Assembly: GCF_014839805.1 (NCBI RefSeq)
Contig: NC_051117.1
Coordinates: 8,246,001 to 8,310,000, forward strand
From: Manduca sexta
Taxonomy: Eukaryota; Arthropoda; Insecta; Lepidoptera; Sphingidae
Direction: 5' to 3'
DNA length: 64,000 bases
Shown: in pieces, positions 21,966 through 35,600 of the stretch
How the letters are laid out: each line of letters opens with the position of its first letter
How positions within the stretch are numbered: the first letter of the stretch is position 1
Made by a program: the position numbers and the translations under genes
Notes under the pieces: model-generated
Told to the model about the DNA's origin: nothing
Database searches by the model: none
Seen by the model: the letters and a program-made list of their open reading frames with translations, nothing else

Positions 21966-22654
21966 GCGTAATTTAAAAAAAATAGGGTCGTTTATAATTT
22001 TGGCGCGTAAATGGTTGTCAAAAGCGAGACATTGATTGGTGCGGCGGTGCGTGTGGAGTGCGCGTGAGTGCGTGTGGAGTGCGGCCGCGGCGGGGCGGGG
22101 GGTACGCGGCGACACACTGCTGGCTCTTTGGGATCGTGTGTCGGACGTTTGCAGCGAAAAGTATAAGGCATTTTTTGCGTAAAGTTTTGTTTTAGCAAGT
22201 AAGATGTAAATTTTTGCTTAATTTGTAGAAAAATGATAGTCTTTTGAATTCTTTCGGAAACGCACATAAATCGATAATTGAGCAATTCGAAAGTATTTTT
22301 AACTTTGATAAAACTTTATAATTTTGGCTTGCACGTTTCCCTTTCAAGCTAAAGACGCATTTAACATAACTTTTAATATAGCAAAATTTTAGAACACGTC
22401 GAGTCAATATCAAATTGAATAACAACAACAACACTCGAGTGGAAGGGTTCATGGAGATTAAATCTATTTAGTTTTAGTGTCAGTAGTCGTGTGCGAGTGG
22501 TGCCGCCGCGGCGCGCCGCATCTCGTCGCCTAACTACATTCGCTAACTTACAAACTGTATGTACATATTCGAGCCATCATACACTCCTATATACAATATC
22601 ACGTTAGAGCTAATATAAGGACACTTTAGTGTTTGCGGCGGCGGCGAGAGTGCG

Positions 22655-23682
22655 TCAGTCGATGACGACGTAGGGCAGCGCGACGAGGTCGCCGAGCCGC
22701 GCGCACTCGTGCCACTCGGCGAACCGCGGCGGCCGCGCCGGCCGGCACAGCGCGTCCCGCTCCGCCGCGTCCACCGCCGCCAGCGCCGCCGCCAGCGCCG
22801 CCTCCGCCGCCGGCAGCGCCAGCACGGGCGCCGGCTGCAGCTGCGCGTAGTCGTACCGCACCGCCGCCGCGCACCGCACGCACTCCGCGTGCAGCGCGCG
22901 CCCGTCCAGCGGCTCCTCTTTCGTCCTCTCGACGGTGCGGTGCTCCTGCGGTTCCGTCTTGAACGCGTCCTGCACGTCGAGCTCGACGCCCGGCTCGCTC
23001 TTGCCGAACTGCGTCTCGTCCTCGGCGGACAGGATGGGGGCCTTCAGCCTCTCGCTCGGCTCGAGGCTCGGCACGCCGATCATCTCCGGCTCCATCTTCG
23101 GACACTCCGCCTCCGGCTTCGATTCGGCATCCTCGCTTTCGTCGTCGCCCTCTTCCTTCGGCTCCGCCTTGACTTCCACCTCGTCGTCTATCGGGTAAGG
23201 TCTGAGTGGCGGCGGTTCCGGCGGCGGCGGCAGGTCGGGCGGCGGCGGCGCGAACTCCGTCCAAGGCAGGTGAGTGCAGAGCGGCACCGCGGCCATGTTC
23301 TTGGCGCAGTAGTCGTCCGCGTAGTCCGAGTACTTGTAGAGCGGCACGACGCTGGCGAACAGTCCGGGCCAGTCGGCGTGCTCGGGCTTGCGCACGGCGA
23401 ACTGATGCGGGTGTAAAGGCGCGCGCGTGCCGTTGACGCCGGGCACCAGCGTGTTGTGCAGCGCACGCACGTGCAGCGGCAGCACCGGCCCACGCGCAGC
23501 CGCCGGGCACTCCGGGTCCAGCGCATCCTCCTCCGTGCCACACGTGCACTCTACGTACTCGCGCTCGTCCTCCAGGGGCTGCATGGGCGAGCGGGCGCGC
23601 GCGGGGGACGCGGCCGCCGCGGGGAGCGGTGGAGGGGACGAGCCGCCGTTGCGCAGCGGTGAGTCCACCTTAATCGGAACCG
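22655..23682 (-). CDS. MED26: MED26 exon 10 (C-terminal region and stop)
   Basis: The acceptor is ATTTGCAG and the stop is TGA at 22655-22657. It encodes residues 336-676: Ser/Pro/Ala-rich, then VPLHPHQF-type hydrophobic and aromatic segments, an acidic block with two SUMO-type sites (VKAE at 505-508, FKTE at 575-578), an Ala-rich helix at about 622-645, and LPYVVID at the end. It is strongly GC-rich. Confidence 0.93.
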
Positions 23683-26600
23683 CTGCAAATATAAACAAAT
23701 ATAATACTAGTTACAATTATTTCTTTATAATTTATTATTGTAATGCAAGGGTATTTTCTTTCATCTTTAAAAAAAGGATGAAGGGTTAAGTTGAGATTTA
23801 GCTAAGGAGAAAATTTGCTATTTTTTTACAATACATGCAATTATAGTTCGTGCTCTTAACATAAGAGCTATAACGTCACCAGCGGCACTCACAGTCTGGC
23901 TCTATGAGCATGACGTCGGGCGAGGCGGGCGAGGCGGGGGAGCGCGGCGAGGCGGGCGAGCCGGCCGACGACGCGGGCTTTGTGCCGCGCGACTGGATCT
24001 GCTCCAGCAGCTCCTTCGTTGTCTTCACCTGGAACGCACGAGTCATCAATTAACATTCATACTTTGAGGCTATAATTAGTGATCATGGACACAGTGATAT
24101 TGACGAACGTATTTAGCAACGTGTATTAGCGATCATTTTAGTCACAAAGCAGTGAATGCGTGGTACCTTCTTCCCTCCGGCGGGCGGCATGCGCGTGGCG
24201 AGCGCGGCGTAGGGGTCGAGCGCGTCGCGGCGGCACCCGTTGCGGGCGCGCCTCTCCCCCGCCGCCGCGCCAGGCCCGGCTGCAGGCGCGGTCGCCGCCA
24301 GGGCCGTGGGGGGCGCCGCGCCAGCGCCGTTCCTTACGCCCCAGGCGGCGGGGACGCCGACCCCTGTTCCCGCACCCGCCGGCGCCGGCGAGGGTCCCGC
24401 CGATGACTCCGCACCTGACCCGGCGCGACCGTGGCCCCTGCGAAACACACACTCATGTGAAAACCAACACCTTATTTGGCATATGTAATAAACATATCCC
24501 TTGCTGTTAGTAGGATCATGGGATGCACATTGCCGAAAACTGGCGGTGTTTATTTTTTTTTTCCTTATTGTATCTTGTTTAAAAATGTTTTGGTACATCC
24601 TAATCTATACTATTATCTATACTTCTATACTATTATATAAAGCTGAAGAGTTTGTTTGTTTGTTTGTTTGTTTGTTTGTTTGTTTGTTTGAACGCGCTAA
24701 TCTCAGGAACTACCGGTCCAAACTGAAAAATTCTTTTTGCGTTGGATAGCCCTTTGTTCGTGGAGTGCTATAGGCTATATATCATCACGCTATACCCAAT
24801 AGGAGCGGAGCAGTAATGGCTAATCTCAGGAACTACCGATTCGAACTGAAAAATTATTTTTGTGTTGAATAGCCCTTTGTTTGTGGAGTGCCCTAAGTTA
24901 TATATCATCACGCTATGACCAATAGGAGCGGAGCAGTAATGGCTAATCTCAGGAACTATCAGTTTGAACTGAAAAATTTGTTTTGTGTTGGATAGCCCTT
25001 TATTTGTGGAGTGATATAAGCTATATATCATCACGCTATGACCAATAGGAGCGGAGCAGTAATGAAACATGTTGCAAAAACGGGGACAATTTATTATTTT
25101 TGAGAGCTTCCGTTGCGTGCGCTGCGTAAACGGTTAAAGTTATGCAACAATGATGTATGACGGGATTGTTCCTCTAAAAAAGTTCTAAAAAATATATTAT
25201 AAAACAAAGTCCCCCGCTGCATCCGTCTGCCTGAACGTGTTAAACTCAAAAACTACCCAACATATTAAGAGGAAATTTGTTATGGAGACAATTTGGGACC
25301 CTGGGAAGAACATAGGCTCCCGGGAAACTACTACTTTTATAACGGTAAACTTTAGCCTGAAAAACTTTATAACGCGGGCGGAGCCGCGTGCAAAAGCTAG
25401 TAGATATATAAATGTTTTCTTTCCATGGAGTACACACCATAGTGGAAACACTACACCATCATTATAATGAAAACTTCCACTGTGGCGTACAAATTTTACA
25501 TCTCACACTTTACTTTATATTCATATAAAAGTACTACTACTTTTAAGTTATTACCTTCTTTTTTTGGGTTTTTTATCTCTTTTCGCTTTTTTCTCGTCGT
25601 ACAAAGGTTCAGAGGAGGGTGGCCTCTTCACAGCTGCAATATAAAGACAACATATTACACATATAAAAGTAAGAATTAACAAGATATCCCTTCCCAGTAC
25701 CCATTTGGGTATTATTAAGGCGATACCTCAAGGTCCATTTTCATACATTTTGTTTCACCTTTAATCTGGGTAACTAAACAAGTATTGGCAAGTAAAGAAT
25801 TTAAATTCACGTCTAGTTAGTGATTAGTTCTCGCAGTTGAAAGAAAAACGTAAAAATAATTAATAATCATGGATATTTCTGCCTTTAAATTTTCGTCATA
25901 TTAAATTTTAAAGGCCGAAATATCCATGATTATTAATTATTTTTACGTTTTTCTTTCAACTGCGAGAACTAATCACTAACTAGACGTGAATTTAGTTACC
26001 CAGATTAAAGGTGAAACAAAATGTATGAAAATGGACCTTGAGGTATCGCCTTAATATCGGAATCTGAACAATATACGGCTCAAACAGACCGGCATAATTA
26101 TGTCAACTCGCGAGGGATAATCATTTGTCTCCAGCCGACAATCTGGACCCTACTCCACTTACCAGGTGGAGTCAATTTACCGTGCGTTTAAAAAAAAACA
26201 AAACCGTTTTAACAATATAATATAATGTATATTATTATTGACAGGTCCGTCTGGAAATCTTTGGGTGAGTCCTATGTTCAGCAGTGGACTTTATGTGGCT
26301 GATGATGATGAGGTATATTATTACAACTATGTGTATACTGACGAGGTGTGAGCGGTTTCTGTGCGATGTTGAGCAGGGGGGGCGCGAGGGCCGGGTTGGA
26401 CGGGGGGTCGTCGTCCACGAGGATCACGTCCTGCGAGTCCGACTCGTAGCCGCCCCATGCTGCACACAAAAAATAAAGACCTTTAAAAACACAAAAACAT
26501 ACAATATTTTTCTTTTTATTGCGGACATTTTTTTTTGTTTGGGGAAAACATAAAAATCCAAAAAAATAATTAACAATGTTTTTTTATGTACGAGCCGTTT

Positions 26601-29600
26601 TTTTTCTATAATACTAGTTCGTATTTATTATTTTTTTATAAATATATCTAGCTTTATTTACTCGGTTTCGATTTATAATTCAAAAATTATCTAGATCAGT
26701 TCAGTTCTTCCAAAAAACGGTACTCACTTTGACGCGACACGGGGCGCGGACTGGGCACCGCCGGGCTCACCGCATTCTGTAAAATATACACAACATACAA
26801 TATAGTATGTATAATATACTGATGATAGGGACCTCGTATTGGCCCTGATATAGGCCACCGTACACAAGATGTAAAACCAGCCATAGCCCACGTTAGTGTT
26901 ACGGTCTGGCATCACCCTGTGTATATCTAGTTGCAAACAGGCCGGCATAATTATCAACTAGGGTGTGATAAATCTCGTTAGCCAACACTATCTGGTCAAG
27001 ATCGCTTACTATCAAGTGCAAGCTTTAGCCCTGCCCATATTAAAATGGGACATCTTTTAAATGGTATTAAAGAGATCCTTTAAGGAGCTAGCTCTATGTT
27101 TTCATATAATCTATTATACAATTTTATTTTGTCTACAGGGTGTTTGTTTTTTACTTATTTATAATTATTTTTAAATAAAAAGTAACTGTTTGAAAACTTA
27201 CTGAATCTGCACTTATATAATGTAGGTTTATTGGTTATATGGTTTATTTAATACCTACAGGTAAAACAGGGAGGTTGTTAACAAGTCAAGTATAAAATGA
27301 AAGTCAATTATAAGTACTTGCACATATACAGGGTCATTTTGACTTTGCGTTACTAAATGAAACCACATACTCGTCTTTACCTTTGCTGACATTGTGCCAA
27401 AAACCATCCATTAATAACAAATATTTTCACGAAAAATCGTGGTTTTAGTTTTATGATTTTTTGATCATTTTGTAGTTTAATACTAACATGGCGTGTGCAT
27501 GGGTGTTTTTCTGACTAAAGATATAATGTTGCCGCTGTGACGAATTCTCTAAGAGTAGTATTAGTGGCATTAGGGCGCGTAAAATTAAAATTACTTTTTA
27601 TTAATATTTATTTTGTTCGAAACTTACACTTTTACATCTACGGCTCAAGAAACTTATTGTAGTGTTATTTTAAAGTTGATAAGTATGTGGTTTTATTTAG
27701 TAACGCGACGTCAAAATGACCCTGTATAATAGTAATAGTAATCGTCTGACCCGCGACAGCGCCGGGGAGGTGAGCGGCGTCCCGCCGAGCCGACGGACTT
27801 GCCGCTCCGCTGACGATCTGTTCGATCCTGGGGACAAACGGTACCAATGAGATGCTGGTCATCAGATCGATGGCTCCTAAGTATACCATCGTATCTGTTA
27901 AAATTGCGATATTCACATTTTAGCGTTTCGTTATCTAGGTATTGTTTACTACTAAACCTATTAAATTTTCAATTAGGGCATAGGTTTAAGGAATACAATC
28001 TAATCTTAATGTAATTTAGTGCTTAAGTATTCTTTATAATGATTGTGTTCAGTGTTATGCCTTTTGTTAAATAATAAAAAAAAGTTAGTAAATGATTGTA
28101 AATTAAGTGTTTTTTCGTTTATTAACTTTTTAATGAAATGGGTTACTAAGTAAACAGTACCTAGGTAAGGAAACGCTAAAATGTGAATATCGCAAGTTTT
28201 ACAGATATGATAATTAACTTTGGAGCTATTGAGATATATACAATACACTTTTGCTGGAGGTAGGATATATTTTATGTCCGCCCGGATAGCGACCACCGTA
28301 CACAAGCAATTCATAGACTTTTTTATCTAGGGACGGAGCATTGCTGTGATAACAAGTCTGTTTCTCAGCTTTGTTTATCTGACAACTTGCTGTTTGTTCA
28401 GTTTTGTTTATCTGACAGCCAACTAGATTCAAGTTGTATCTCAATATTAGCCAATCACAACAGTCCTATGTCTACGCACTGCGAAAGCTGCCATGCCATC
28501 AGCACTGAGAAAACCCCGCCATAATGACAAGATATCTGACGAACTAAAGATGATGCTGACTTTAATTTGACAGCGTCTCAGCTGATATCGCTGTTCAGAG
28601 CGAAACTGAGATGCAACTATTAACATGGCCCCGAATATACTTCGATTAATAAAAGCTCGCACGTTCAATACTGACACTAATACAATATTATACAGTTGAT
28701 AAAAAAAAATATTATAATTGAATAGATAGATATATAAATGCAAAAAAAACGTCATGCTATATATTTTACTAGTTGATCCGAGAGCATTGCGTTGTCATGG
28801 CGACTGATGTATGTTTATCCACAAAGGCAACAATGTGAATGTGTTGAACGCGCCAGGTTTAGATAATAGACTTTAACTAATGGTAGACCTTCCTCATCCC
28901 CCTAATTCTTTTGGAATTATGTATTATCATTACCTAGACGGCATTTGAAAATCAAACATCTATAAACTAATTTGATTAACCTCAGAAAACAATAACATTT
29001 CCGAACGATACCTTCAGCGAATCTCATAATTGATTATTCCCGTATCAAAGCGTACGTACCATATAGCAGTAAATAGCCCAATTATGGTCCGCTCGCGAAT
29101 GACCACATCACGAATCTTTGTTCGCGGTCGTGACCTCAATGTGGAGATTATATTTAGCTCCCTGGGGGCTATGGACCATGTTCTTTTAACATATCGATCT
29201 ACACGCCCTTATCTCTTCAAGGTGGGGCTGAGAGGGTATTTTATATCCGCCTGCATAGCGACCACTGTACACAAGGTGTTAAAACCCGCCATAGACACAC
29301 GTAAATCCGAAATCAGCCTGTGTATATTCCGTTTGAAACAGGCCGGCATGAATGTATCAACTGGCAAGGGTTAATTATCTCAACCCATCCAACACTCTAT
29401 CTAGACCCCACTCAAAACCCGCCATAGACACACGTAATTCCGAAATCAGCCTGTTTATATTCCGTTTGAAACAGGCCGGCATAAATGTCTCAACTGGCAA
29501 GGGATAATCATTTCTCGTCTGACAAACTATCTAGATCCCACTCAGCTTACCATCAGATGCTGTGAGGTCCTTAGCCGTGCCGTATAAAAAAATACATAAT

Positions 29601-32600
29601 AATTAGTAGAATTAGTTTTAGCGGCAACATGCCTATCAGGACTCCCTGAGTAAGATCCAATCGTGGCCAAATTGTGTAGATCGAAAAACTTTACTTCGGG
29701 AGTGTACCCAAGAGAGTACGTGGTTTTTTTTTAAATTTAGTTTAAACTAGAAAGTTCTGGCAACAATATATCTTACAAGAAGAAGCGTTTAGTCTTGGGG
29801 CAATTATATACGCTGACTCGCTTCAAGTTCTCAAAGCTTTAAAATTTGCTAATTGTATACAAAACAAAAATCTCTTGCGGGTCAACTTCTGTTTTCTTAC
29901 CAATCCAAACCTCGGTTATGAAAAAGCCTTAAAAGTCAGTAACGCATCCGTGATCCTCTGGTATCCTGGATTTTCATGGGTGATGTTACCACCAGGAGCT
30001 GCTCCTCCACCACCTCATGATCACTCACCGGTCTGGTTCGGCGACGCGACGGTCGGTATGACGAGGTCGCGCCACCGCTTCACGAGCACTTTGGCTCGGC
30101 GCGCGAGGGTCGGCTCAGAGGTCTTCCGTCGCAGCTCGTTCACGTGTTTGCCCAGTCTGGTGGTCTACAATGCAGAGAACGATGGGGTTAATAATAATAA
30201 GAATATGAATACTGTGTTATATACTGTCCCACTTGGGCACGAGCCTCCTCTACTACTGAGAGGGATTAGGCCTTTGTCGACCACGCTGGCCTAGTGCGGA
30301 TTGGTAGACTTCACACACCCTCAAAATTCCTATAGAGAATTTCAGGTATGCAGGTTTCCTCACGATGTTTTCCTTCACCGTTAAAGCAAGCGATAATACA
30401 CAAAGAATACAAACATAATTATTTAGAAAAATCAGCGGTGAGTGACTTTGGGATTTGAACCTGCGGACGTTCGTCTCGGCAATCCGTTCCACGCCCAACT
30501 AGGCTATCGCCGCATGGGAGTTATATGGAGTTAATATCTGACAAGAATTACAAACGTTTATGAAGGGGTAAGCAGATACGAAACTATTGGACTCATATTT
30601 CGCCATGTTTATTATATTTTATGATGTGGTAGATGGCGAGCCTATCACCATTTCGGGCAGAATTAGAGACACTAGGTTAATTCTGAGCAAAAAAAACACC
30701 CAACCTAACCCCAGAATCAACACACGATCAAACTTGCATCAGTTCTATCTTGTTATAATTGATGTCAGTGTTCTCTAAAATCTTGATTTGATGAATTGAA
30801 CTTTGTCAGATTAATAGCGAGACTATCAGTCATGTCTAGACCTAAGCATTCGTGATAAGATAAACGCTTCGATCATCTAGAAGGACGCACACACATCACG
30901 CATTTATAACCAGGGCACCACTTTCCGCCAAGTGTGTTCCGTTCCATGAAGTGATTGCGACGAGCCTATCGCCATATCGGGTATAAATTCTAGACTACGG
31001 ACTAATACTGAGCAGAAAAACCCAAATATCGCTACCCAAGCCGGGATTCGAACCCAGGACCTCAGAGCGCTGCCGTACCGTGCATGCAGTACAACTACGC
31101 CACCGAAGCAGTCGGTAAGAAATAGGACGTGCCATGTGATTTTACCTTGAACAAAAAATTCTATCTTTCATTGAAACTACTATGTAAAAATGCAACACAA
31201 ACTATACCGTCTTGTGTCGTGATAAACGCACACATTAATAAAACTTAAATACTTCTCACTTTTACGCACACTACCAAATAAAAAAGTTTTTATAAAGTTG
31301 CGCATGCGCATTTTATACTTTGTTTATTATCTGAGGATATTGTCGTCCAATGTATTAATATTGAAGGCTACAAGAACGTTTGTAAAATAAGACGAACATA
31401 TCCACGGTCGGTACAATTATAGCGTCTTACTTAATTGTTTCTTTACACTTTGGGATTGTCGACATCAAGGTGTCGTAAACTTTACAGCCAACAATAGTTT
31501 TATAGGCATATTTAATTGATGTAAAATTTGACACTTTCTGCTATATCGATAAAACAGAAATAGCTGTAAGTAACGCATTCACTCTCCAACCAAATACTTT
31601 GAGTGTCAATAGAAAATGAAATAAATTCAATTCTGTCAATATTCTATCATTTTGGAAATGATTCGGTCTAGGAAATACGAATTTGTTACATAAAAAATGA
31701 AATATATTTACCTCCAACAGCTCTTTTGTGATATTGATTCTCTCCAAAATGGATATAATTTCATTAACCGCTTGCATGTCGACAACCTGCAACATGATTT
31801 AAAAATAACATTATTATAAGTATTCAACAATCTTAAGGCTCTAAATATAATGTGCAAGTGTTGAACTGCGTACGCAAAAGTATCATTGCCAAAAGAATTA
31901 TATTCCCACTACGCCAAACGACACCGCACACGTAGTATTCGTTATGACGATATAGGGTTGAAAAATAAACAGCACGAGTCATGAGCACAAATAGTGGTAG
32001 CATATGTAAAAATTAAACGTAAGTTTAAAAGTCCTAGACATAAAAGTCAATGATTCCTTCGCAGTCGAATTCCGGCCACGGCGGTCAATCTCAACGGAGA
32101 TCAGCCAGATAGGCAGGAGATATAGTACACAAGTGTGTGCGCAATACACAAGCACTCTCTGTTCGTTCACTCTCATGTTCCGATTAGACGGCAATTCGAC
32201 ATGACCGGAGAGAGATCAGGCGTAGGACCAACTGCTTTACATCCTTTCCAAGGCACATATCACATCGACAACTTCCCGGCTCCGAGCTGCGACTAAGTAC
32301 ATACTTATTAAAATGGAAAAACTTTATTTTTTGACCCGACTCCGATTCTTTGGAAGTTCGTTGAGCACAATAAGCTCGAAATATGGACGTTGTTTAAATA
32401 CGGTAAAACGTTATAACGGAAATAGTTATAAATAACGTTATCTATATTTTATTTGTAAGCTTTTTGTATTTAAATGCGAATTGTAACTAATACACACATT
32501 CACGTTATCAATACTTCGAAATGCATATTTTTAGAGATTAGTTTCGCGGGATTCCCCTTGTTTTTAAGTTTAGTAATGTGTAACGTTGTTGCAAAAAGAT

Positions 32601-35600
32601 TAGCTTTTTAATGTTTATCGTCTCAATCTACTGCTGCAGCTGGGCTCCTTAGGCAGCAGGTTCGATTTCAAATTTTGATTAAAGAATATATAAAATAGAA
32701 ATAGAGCGACATGATGGGCAAGACGCCACAAGCCCCTGTTTCAGGCCAAAAAAAATTATAAGTATTTTTGGGTGTTGAACGTAAAAAAAAGTTCGTCTGA
32801 AAAAATCTATCTAGGTGTAAATTTTTCATGTTGGGAAGGATTCATTTCAGGCCCTTCCCCGAGCAAAAATCTCGAGCATTCCTTTCATGTATTTGGACGA
32901 GAATATGCAGATTTACGAATAATTTCTTTAATAAGTGAATTTAATAATGGTATATACACAACTTATAAAAGAGAGAAACAAACATAAAAAGTCAGATTTT
33001 AGAATAAACAGTATTTCGTACTATATTTTTTGGGGAAAACAAACATTTAATATAACAATGATTATACATAAGATATGCATAAGCAGCAGACCAGGCTCTG
33101 CGGCGTACCTTGGGAGAGGCCTATGTTCAGCAGTGGAGTGCAACGTGCTGAACATGATGATATACACGACTAATTCTAAAAGCAGCCAACGGACTTCAGT
33201 GGCTATATCACTCCAGTCAGCCGACCTGGGACAAGGGACACATTGGCTCTACTTCTTAAAATCGATCGCCTAGTTCACCAGTTTCCTTGGTAGCAAGACC
33301 GGGTTACATCGTAATTCAAACGTTAATTTTAAATGGACTATCGCGAGTATAAATAGCATATCGATTTTGTATGCAAGTTGTGACCGGTGGCCCATATTAT
33401 CACCTGGTCTACGTCAAAGGTGTTAATTATACACACACACACACAACATCACGCATTTTATTCCCGAAGGGGTATGCAGAGGCGCAACCATGGCACCCAC
33501 TTTTCGCCAAGTGTGTTCCGTCCCATGATGTGATAGGGGGCGAGCCTATCGCCATATCAGGCATAAATTCCAGACTCCGGGCTGATACTGAGCAGAAAAA
33601 CCCAAATATCACTTTGCCCGACCTGGGATTCGAACCCAGGACCTCAGAGCGCTGCCGTACCGCGCATGCAGTACAACTACGCCACCGAGGCAGTCAGGCA
33701 GTGTTAATTATAACGGTTATTAAAATAAGGATAGCGTTATCTGGTGGTGAAAATCTTGTAACCGAGGAGGCAATGGATTCAAAACCCACGTTGGACAGAA
33801 AAAAATTGGTTTGAATTTGGAGTATTTGAGCGTTTCGGGATAATGTGGAGATGCTATGGGTTGTTATTAGACCCAGTATACAGGCACTAGTTAAAGCTCT
33901 GCCTACCTTTTTACTACTGAATGATGAAACAAGGGAGTCACCTGCTGGGTAGCGGTATGGCCGCCCTTAAACATTAGTAACACCAAACAAAACATTGAAT
34001 TGAAAAGCAGTGCCTGACAATTATTCTCATCCTGAGACAACATCACGTCATCTCTCTTTTACAGGGGTAGACAGTAACACATTTGCCAACTATAAAGTCC
34101 CATGTAATAGATAGCTAACTTATTTCAATAAAAAAATGTAGTTAAATCTCAAAAGAGTCAAACATATAATTCGACGTTTTAGGTCGAATTTTAGAATAAA
34201 CAGTATCAAGATGTAAAGCGTATTTCGATATATCTATCGTGTATTACAAATGTATATAAGCTATATTGAAATTAACAGATTATAAGTAAATAAAATGATC
34301 ATTTTTTATGGATTAATTTTACATAATATTACAACTCTGTCTTGCGTTATATACTCGTATGTATGAAGCACAATACATCCCAATGTAGGATAGTGCCGCC
34401 CGAGGCCGTTACTAGCAAATGCACTATCACTAAATTGCATTACAATCTTCTTCCTGTAATTGGCACTAGTGTCCAGCACTGGTGAATTAGATACGAGAAT
34501 TCAATGCGAAGATTTGCCGCGATCAAAGCCGATGGGCTGGTTATATTGTTTATGATTTTGTTGATGTTTCTCGATAATTTTTGCTAAGTCAATTCTAATT
34601 CTATAGGTATAATATTAATGTTTTTTGGGGCATAGCAAAGTGTAGAGCAACACCCTACAGTCCCGGCGGTAAGCGGATTGGAGTTCAGAAAGTATAGAGA
34701 CTAGACTGACTGGAAGTGTTTTTAATGGGTTCTAAAATAGTCAAGCGTATTTTTTTTTGTTTTACGTGGCATTATATCTAGTAAATACACTGTATGTCTC
34801 AAAATGGTGGTAGGATATATGTTATATCCGCCTGGATGGCGACCACCGTACACAAAGTGTTAAAACCCGCCAAAGTGGCCTGCGGAAGTGTATCGCATTC
34901 TGGGATAGCCTGTGTATATCCCAGTCCAACAGGCCGGCATAATTATTTCCACTGTAAAGGGGTATTTATCTCTCGACAGTCGACAGTCAATTGGACACCA
35001 CTCTACTTACCATCAGATGCAGTGGGGTCACTGTGACGTGTATAAAAAACTAGCGACCCGCCCCGGCTTCGTACGGGTGCAATGCTGATACTAAATACAC
35101 TACAGAAAAACTGTGAACATTGTATATAAAAATATAGCGGCCCGCTCTGGCTTCGCACGGGTATAACATAACAAAATAACAGTATTTCTCCACTATTTAA
35201 TGGATGTGGGGGAGTCCCCCCCGTGACCATGAAGGCTGCAGTCTTCGAAACGTCGGGAGAAAAAAAAAATAAAAACAAAAAACCGCGATAGAAGACGGAA
35301 AATTAGTTTAATTTCAATGTCTTCTTAAGAATTTCTAGTTATACTAGGCGAAGGCATACGTACACACCTACTAACTCTTCATAAGAATTTATAGTTATAC
35401 TAGGCGAAGGCATACCTACCTACGTACTCTTCATAAAAATGTAAGGTATGAAACAGTGGCGAAGTGTACACACAACCCGATTCCTACCGGCTTCCCTTTT
35501 AGGTTTACTTAGGTTTGCGTTAGTTTTTGCTTAAAGTCAAATTTGGCGCGATATGTTAAGGAAAGCAATGGTTTTTGCATTTAGTTACCTTTTGAACAAA

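Larger units (their letters stand above)
13202..22654. other. Convergent intergenic DNA between the CAAX-protein gene and MED26
   Basis: I see no supported coding exon. It contains repeat family E and a SINE B head at 14610-14999, a 22-bp inverted repeat pair at 15501/16233, family C copies at 17330, 21205 and 21840, a remnant of the 37359 MITE at 20440-20650, and a GC-rich patch at 22025-22145. The part near 22654 should include the MED26 3' UTR. Candidate minus-strand signals are ATTAAA near 22374 and AATAAA near 21573; I cannot choose between them. Confidence 0.6.

Noticed and set aside
22709..23416. 235-codon plus-strand ORF opposite MED26 exon 10
   Set aside because: Antisense shadow of a GC-rich exon; Arg/Leu-biased with no domain.
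22626..23549. 307-codon minus-strand ORF over MED26 exon 10
   Set aside because: It is a shifted frame of the real exon; the Arg/Ala-rich translation is a product of GC-rich codons and lacks the MED26 phase.
24768..25070. 100-codon minus-strand repeat protein
   Set aside because: It is a 123-bp non-coding Helitron repeat read three times in frame.
26343..26350. Alternative MED26 exon 6 donor GTATAC, 7 nt downstream
   Set aside because: It would put exon 7 in a frame with an early TGA; the GTCAGT donor keeps the frame open.
33618..33700. Possible functional tRNA gene
   Set aside because: A and B boxes are present but no cloverleaf or anticodon stem fits; it is the head of a SINE repeated at least four times.
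33371..33814. 147-codon ORF
   Set aside because: It runs straight through SINE B, including its tRNA-like head.
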